The notes beneath the pieces were generated by a model. The model was not told where the DNA came from. It saw only the letters and a program-made list of their open reading frames with translations, and did no database searches. Below, piece by piece: positions 57,912-64,000 of a stretch of DNA of 64,000 nucleotides. This stretch comes from Rutidosis leptorrhynchoides (lineage: Eukaryota > Streptophyta > Magnoliopsida > Asterales > Asteraceae). A program made the position numbers and the translations under genes. Location of the stretch: NCBI RefSeq assembly GCF_046630445.1, contig NC_092341.1, positions 290,760,501 through 290,824,500 on the forward strand. Direction: 5' to 3'. How positions within the stretch are numbered: position 1 is the stretch's first letter; each line of letters begins with the position of its first letter.

Positions 57912-59901
57912 TACTTGTTAATGTGTGCGTAAATAAGTCTTAAAGGAGTTTCAGTTAGTGTTAAGTCTTGTGAGACTTAAATATGAGAGTTAGACGCGTA
58001 TTGGAAGCTTGAACGAATTTAATGTTGTGTAAAATGATTTTTGTGTTTAAGATGGTCGAGCTGACCAGATCGTGCCTTAGGCCGCGCCGCGACAAATGGG
58101 TCCGCGCCGCGGCAAAGCAAGCAAACCAGGAACAGAAGTTGAGTTAAGAAGGGTCAACTTTTATGTTATATGTCGCACCGCGACGAACTGGCCGCGCCGC
58201 GGCAATTCTGCTGGACAGATTCCGAACTTAGCTCAATTTAAGGGATTTTAAGGGGCAAAATGGTAAATTGACATGTGAATCTGATGGGAGCATTAACTCT
58301 CCACCACATATTCATTTATTTCATTTCCTTTTTCTTTCCTATTTCTCTCCCAAAACACAAAACCTACTTAGTTTAATCTTGAGATTTGGAGTTGGAGATT
58401 TGTGAATTAAACCTAGGAGCGAGATTTAAAGTTGTTCTCCTTGTTACTAGCTACAAGAAGATAGCCTTGGTAAGTTCTAACTCTATGCTTTAAGTTTTAA
58501 TTGGTTAATGGCTAGGGTTTGGGTTACTAGAGTTTTGTAAGACCCATTTGGTGGTAAAATGGGTGAGTTTGGGTTATGTTGTTGTAATGAAACCCTAATA
58601 GCCACTATTTAGGGTTTTGGCCTTGTGATTTGAGGTGGTAAGTGTCAATTGGTGTTGTTAGCCACTAATGCACTTTAAGATTTATGAAAGAAGTGTAAAT
58701 GGGTAAGTTTGACTTGATTGTGAGTCTAAGTAATATAAAATGGGTCAAAAGGTACTAGTTGACCTAATTAGATGAAATGGGTATGGATTACCCTAAGTTT
58801 TGTGTTAATTGAAGTTAATAGACTTTAATTCACTAGTCTTAGTGATAAAAGTCGAGTCTTGGCCATTTATGGGCGGTTGTGTGTAGTTGAGTCTTTTAAT
58901 GCAAATTGGGTCATTAAATGCTCAAGTGGGAGTATTGTGGTTAATCCCACTAGTTGTGAAATTGAATGTGCACTTAATGATTTAGGTACATTGCGTTGAA
59001 GCTCGGAAGTGCTAAATCATCATCCTTGTGACAAGGTGAGTGGAATAATTATGCGTTCATGTATATGGCGTGTTTATTTGTGAATGTTATGGTATGAACC
59101 ACGTGCCGGTAGTGCCATAACATGTGTGGGATGGGATGTGAACCACGAGCTGGTAGCATCGAGTGTGAACCACGAGCCGGTAGAACTATAAACTAAGATG
59201 TGAACCACGAGCCGGTAGCATCGAGTGTGAACCACGAGCCGGTAGCATTATAAAAGAGTATGACTCAAAAAGCGTATGGTGTGAACCACGAGCCGGTAGC
59301 ACCATAGCGTTATTGGTTAACCATATTGAGATTGTTGTTTTGTTTAGCATATAATATATATTGAGTTGAGTATATGCTAATGAAGTGGTGTGATAATGTA
59401 CGACTTGTTAGTGTTACGGGTATGTTGACATGCTATTTGAGTTACAAGTTCGTATGAGGTATTTGGTATTGGGATTGCAAATGGATAGGTTATATATATG
59501 TATGTATAATTGTTGCACTCACTAAGCATTGCTTACCCTCTCGTTGTTTACCATTTTATAGGTTCCGGCTTGGACAAGGGTAAGGGCATACGGTTGGATT
59601 AGTTGTCACCCGTTTATGTTGACAGGGGGAGCTTTGGGGTAGCTTTTGAAGTTGGCCTGACGTTTTGGGTAGTTTAGCCCCAAACCATGCTCGGGTGTCG
59701 TTTGGATTATAAACTATCATTGTAGTGGGTCCAACTTGTATTGAACTTAATTAATGGCCTTCGTGCCTTTTGTAAACGTTTAAATTGTTGAACGTTTAAA
59801 TGGAACTCGTGGAAATGGTTTACATATTTAATTGGCGCGTAAATGTGTATTGTATATTAAAAAAAAAAATTATCGTATGGAATACGGGTTGGGTTGTTTC
59901 A
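57750..59901 (+). repeat. Element B 3' LTR (2152 bp)
   Basis: Uninterrupted copy starting TGTAACATCCCG and ending TTGTTTCA, followed by acaca. It shows how the three 5' LTR pieces join. Contains a TA run (about 57838-57905, longer than in the 5' copy), the CG-rich cluster and the 20-bp tandem motif. Confidence 0.95.
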
Positions 59902-61114
59902 ACACAACCAAAACCACTCTTCGAAGCATCGCAATAAACGACGAAATCGTCACTGCCTTTAGGAAGTGATAAGATAGGTGCGGTGGTTAACTTCTTCTTC
60001 AAGGTTTGAAATGCAGATTCCTGTTCAGGTTCCCAAATGAACTTCTTCCCTTTGTGAGTCAGCGCGGTCAAAGGACGCGCAATCAGAGAGAAACCTTCAA
60101 TAAATCTTCGGTAATAACCGGCGAGGCCTAAAAATTGGCGAATATGAGTTGGAGTAGTGGGGGTCTCCCACTTGCTGATAGCTTCAATCTTGGCGGGATC
60201 AACTTTGATACCCTGGTCGCTCACAACATGACCCAGAAATTGGACTTCCTTCAACCAAAATTCACACTTGGAGAATTTCGCATAAAGTTGCTCTTGTCTC
60301 AAGAGTTCAAGTACTAGTCTAAGATGTTGTTCATGCTCTTCTTCGCTCTTGGAGTAGATGAGGATATCATCTATGAAGACGGTGACGAACTTATCCAAGT
60401 ATGGCTTGCAGACACGGTTCATAAAATCCATAAACACGGCAGGTGCGTTGGTTAGACCGAATGGCATCACGAGAAACTCATAATGACCATAACGGGTTCT
60501 GAATATAGTCTTCATCACGTCGCTCTCTTTCACCCTCAACTGGTGATAACCGGGTCGCAAATCGATCTTAGAGTAAACGCTCGATCCTTGTAGTTGATCA
60601 AACAGATCGTCAATACGGGGAAGAGGATACCGATTCTTGATCGTCAATTTGTTGAGTTCACGGTAGTCAATACACATGCGGAAGGATCCGTCCTTCTTCT
60701 TCACAAACAAAACAGGTGCGCCCCAAGGCGAGAAACTTGGTTGGATGAATCCACGGTCTAGCAGTTCTTGTAATTGGCTCTGCAACTCTTACATTTCAGA
60801 AGGTGCGAGTCGATAAGGTGCGCGAGCTACAGGTGCAGCTCCTGGCACTAAGTCGATCTGAAACTCTACTGCTCTTGGTGGCGGCAATCCAGGCAATTCC
60901 TCCGGAAAGACATCGGAAAACTCGTTCACAATTCGAACATCGTTCACACTCTTCAACTCGGTTTCTAATGTTTTCACATGTGCTAGCACAGCAAGACGTA
61001 CTTTCTTCACGATCTTTTGCGCTTTCACGCAACTAATGAGGTTCAGCTTCGAGGTACATCTCTCTCCGTAAATAATCAGTGGTTCACCGTCTCCGTGTGG
61101 TATACGAAGAGCTT
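59902..61114 (-). pseudogene. Element A pol, 5' part: protease end to RNase H start
   Basis: Reading down from 61114: protease end (ALRIPHGDGEPLIIYGERC), linker with EFSDVFPEELPGLPPPRAV, then RT ([54 protein letters not shown]) and RNase H start ([14 protein letters not shown]), where B cuts it. A TAA at 60789-60791 after [10 protein letters not shown] stands where C has Lys ([10 protein letters not shown]), an AAA to TAA change. FIDD catalytic motif reads TVFIDDIL, intact. The frame is otherwise open. The protease core and gag are beyond the E insertion. Confidence 0.92.
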
Positions 61115-62213
61115 TGTAACGACCCAACCCGTGTTAAAATCGGCCCATAAAAATTTTTCCTTTTAATACGCGTTAAATAATACTTTATGTCCCAATTGTG
61201 TTTCCATAAACATCTTTAATACAATAGAAGGTTTAATAAACCTTAAAACATTTAATACATTGGTTAATTTTCCAACCAAAACCGAGCATGGTGATTTGGG
61301 ACTACGCTACCAAAATCCTAATCGAATACAAAAGCAAGATCTTTTAAGCAACCTAGCCAAGATCTCTAATCCCCAAGCTTACCCGAGCCGCCAAGCATGC
61401 GAACCTATAAAAATATCAACAACGAGAGGGTAAGCTAATGCTTAGTGAATGATAATATACTACATACATATATATGTATAAAATGGACACGCCACACAAA
61501 TATCAAATACCGCATACCGAAACATCCATGTAGAAGGCAACTACCCTAAGCATACCGTACGATCTCTAAGCAACAAGCTAAAGATACACCAACAAATATA
61601 AGTTCACCAACGACGATGTGAACAACGCCAATAAGCTACACCCGGAGGGTTAGCTACATCACAACAATTCAACAATATATATAGAACAATATAACGAATA
61701 AGGTTAACCCCTTAACCCATTACCGAATATCAAACACCACAATGAAGATTGGCCGAACTACACGAGCCTTAGTAATCCGAAACCACACGAGATTACTATC
61801 TTCACAACATCGAGGTTGGCCGAACAACACGAGCCTTAGTAATCCGAAACCACACGAGATTACTACCTCAATAAGATGACCGAACTACACGAGTCACCAT
61901 GAATCCGAACTACACGAGATTCATTTTTGATAAGATGACCGAACTACACGCGTCATCGTGAATCCGAACTACACGCGATTCACTTCACCAACTCAAACCC
62001 ACGGTCACGGGATTATAAAATCCACTACATCGGGGTTATCCACATCACGACAATATCAACCCTTCGCCATTTGGGGTTACAACATCCAAATCACAACCAC
62101 GTGTGATAACGTACACACAAACGTGTACCTCGCCAAAGGTGGTCAACCAAAACGCACTACCGTGCCAATTGGACTCATACAAAAGTCCATCAAATCCACC
62201 TATATATGAAGTG
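61115..62213 (-). repeat. Element E: LTR fragment related to element B's LTR, inserted in A
   Basis: Starts TGTAACGACCCAACCCGTG directly inside A's pol. Its reverse complement follows element B's LTR 3' half: it ends CACGGGTTGGGTCGTTACA against GGGTTGGGTTGTTTCA, and acaacgagagggtaagcta at 61419-61437 matches the reverse of B's cttaccctctcgttgt. It contains reverse-oriented tandem motifs (gaccgaactacacgagtc and ccgaactacacgagattc, 61740-61985), the counterpart of B's 20-bp array. Interrupted at 62214. Whether E is a solo LTR or complete cannot be seen; its left target duplicate cannot be confirmed. Confidence 0.8.
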
Positions 62214-64000
62214 TGAAATGTCCCGTTCTTATTGACTAAAAACGTTCCATATTAATTGATTTCGTTGCGAGGTTTTGACCTCTATATGAGACGTTTTTCA
62301 AAGACTGCATTCATTTTTAAAACGAACCATAACCTTTATTTCATAGATAAAGGTTTTAAAAAGCTTTACGTAGATTATCAAATAATGATAATCTAAAATA
62401 TCCTGTTTACACACGACCATTACATAATGGTTTACAATACAAATATGTTACAACAAAATAAGTTTCTTGAATGCAGTTTTTACACAATATCATACAAGCA
62501 TGGACTCCAAATCTTGTCCTTATTTAAGTATGCGACAGCGGAAGCTCTTAATAATCACCTGAGAATAAACATGCTTAAAACGTCAACAAAAATGTTGGTG
62601 AGTTATAGGTTTAACCTATATATATCAAATCATAATAATAGACCACAAGATTTCATATTTCAATACACATCCCATACATAGAGATAAAAATCATTCATAT
62701 GGTGAACACCTGGTAACCGACATTAACAAGATGCATATATAAGAATATCCCCATCATTCCGGGACACCCTTCGGATATGATATAAATTTCGAAGTACTAA
62801 AGCATCCAGTACTTTGGATGGGGTTTGTTAGGCCCAATAGATCTATCTCTAGGATTCGCGTCAATTAGGGTGACTGTTCCCTAATTCATAGATTACCAGA
62901 CTTAATAAAAAGGGGCATATTCGATTTCGATAATTCAACCATAGAATGTAGTTTCACGTACTTGTGTCTATTTTGTAAATCATTTATAAAACCTGCATGT
63001 ATTCTCATCCCAAAAATATTAGATTTTAAAAGTGGGACTATAACTCACTTTCACAGATTTTTACTTCGTCGGAAAGTAAGACTTGGCCACTGGTTGATTC
63101 ACGAACCTATAACAATATATACATATATATCAAAGTATGTTCAAAATATATTTACAACACTTTTAATATATTTTGATGTTTTAAGTTTATTAAGTCAGCT
63201 GTCCTCGTTAGTAACCTACAACTAGTTGTCCACAGTTAGATGTACAGAAATAAATCGATAAATATTATCTTGAATCAATCCACGACCTAGTGTATACATA
63301 TCTCAGTATTGATCACAACTCAAACTATATATATTTTGGAATCAACCTCAACCCTGTATAGCTAACTCCAACATTCACATATAGAGTGTCTATGGTTGTT
63401 CCGAAATATATATAGATGTGTCGACATGATAGGTCGAAACATTGTATACGTGTCTATGGTATCTCAAGATTACATAATATACAATACAAGTTGATTAAGA
63501 TATGGTTGGAATAGATTTGTTATCAATTTTCACGTAGCTAAAATGAGAAAAATTATCCAATCTTGTTTTACCCATAACTTCTTCATTTTAAATCCGTTTT
63601 GAGTGAATCAAATTGCTATGGTTTCATATTGAACTCTATTTTATGAATCTAAACAGAAAAGTATAGGTTTATAGTCGGAAAAATAAGTTACAAGTCGTTT
63701 TTGTAAAGGTAGTCATTTCAGTCGAAAGAACGACGTCTAGATGACCATTTTAGAAAACATACTTCCACTTTGAGTTTAACCATAATTTTTGGATATAGTT
63801 TTATGTTCATAATAAAAATCATTTTCCCAGAATAACAACTTTTAAATCAAAGTTTATCATAGTTTTTAATTAACTAACCCAAAACAGCCCGCGGTGTTAC
63901 TACGACGGCGTAAATCCGGTTTTACGGTGTTTTTCGTGTTTCCAGGTTTTAAATCATTAAGTTAGCATATCATATAGATATAGAACATGTGTTTAGTTGA
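62214..64000 (-). mobile_element. Element G: second copy of the element C family, LTR part only
   Basis: Begins TGAAATGTCCCG inside E and is collinear with 20126-21910 and 29977-31770 to the window end, differing at a few percent or less of positions (for example acaacaaaataagt for acatcgaaatcagt). Only LTR sequence is in view, so the presence of the F-box module in this copy is unknown. Confidence 0.92.

Noticed and set aside
57658-57921. Frame ending in an Ile-Tyr repeat
   Set aside because: Out-of-frame reading of pol and the TA microsatellite in B's 3' LTR.

Overview
This window is nuclear DNA from a flowering plant, most likely a eudicot. Its mTERF genes have mitochondrial-type N-termini, its plant F-box family is recognisable, and it holds Ty1/copia and Ty3/gypsy elements with tRNA-Met primer sites, LINE and tRNA-derived SINE relics, and very AT-rich spacers. 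The gypsy LTR ends and the tract before the 3' LTR look like those I associate with Asteraceae, but that family-level guess is from memory only.

Layout. (1) 1-1105: the 5' end of a minus-strand copia element (LTR, primer site, broken gag). (2) About 1138-8450: a direct tandem duplication of about 3.6 kb, each unit carrying one intact minus-strand mTERF gene. Unit 2 carries a SINE that unit 1 lacks, so the SINE post-dates the duplication. (3) 9015-10346: a decayed LINE 3' end. (4) 11019-11179: a probable short copia LTR with primer site. (5) 11961-14181: a broken five-exon minus-strand gene of the putative gypsy-type transposon protein family. (6) 14768-64000: a stack of long-LTR Ty3/gypsy elements.

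Nesting, read from target-site duplications (TSDs) and split reading frames. Element A (minus, 3' LTR at 14768-17806) was split in its RNase H by element B (plus, 19653-59901, TSD acaca). B was hit three times: by C in its 5' LTR (minus, 20126-33215, TSD ttaag), by D in the same LTR (plus, 34095-43012, TSD cataa), and by F in its reverse transcriptase (minus, 46220-55303, TSD gatat/aatat). A was also cut at 61115 by E (minus, B-like LTR), and E was cut at 62214 by G, a second C-family copy running off the window. LTR divergence counted by eye agrees: B's pair differs most, C and D by under about 1 percent, F by about 0.4 percent.

The most notable content is in the young inserts. C carries, between primer site and gag, two intact extra reading frames in the sense orientation: an acidic repeat protein and an F-box protein resembling the Arabidopsis At1g67623/At2g35280 family. 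F has no gag-pol but keeps a leader frame for a serine/acidic, coiled-coil-ended protein that is also recognisable in D. On its opposite strand F has a 57-codon two-membrane-segment frame behind a TATA box. C and F share an extra internal copy of the polypurine-like tract normally found only beside the 3' LTR. Together these suggest retroelements with a variable accessory module between primer site and gag.
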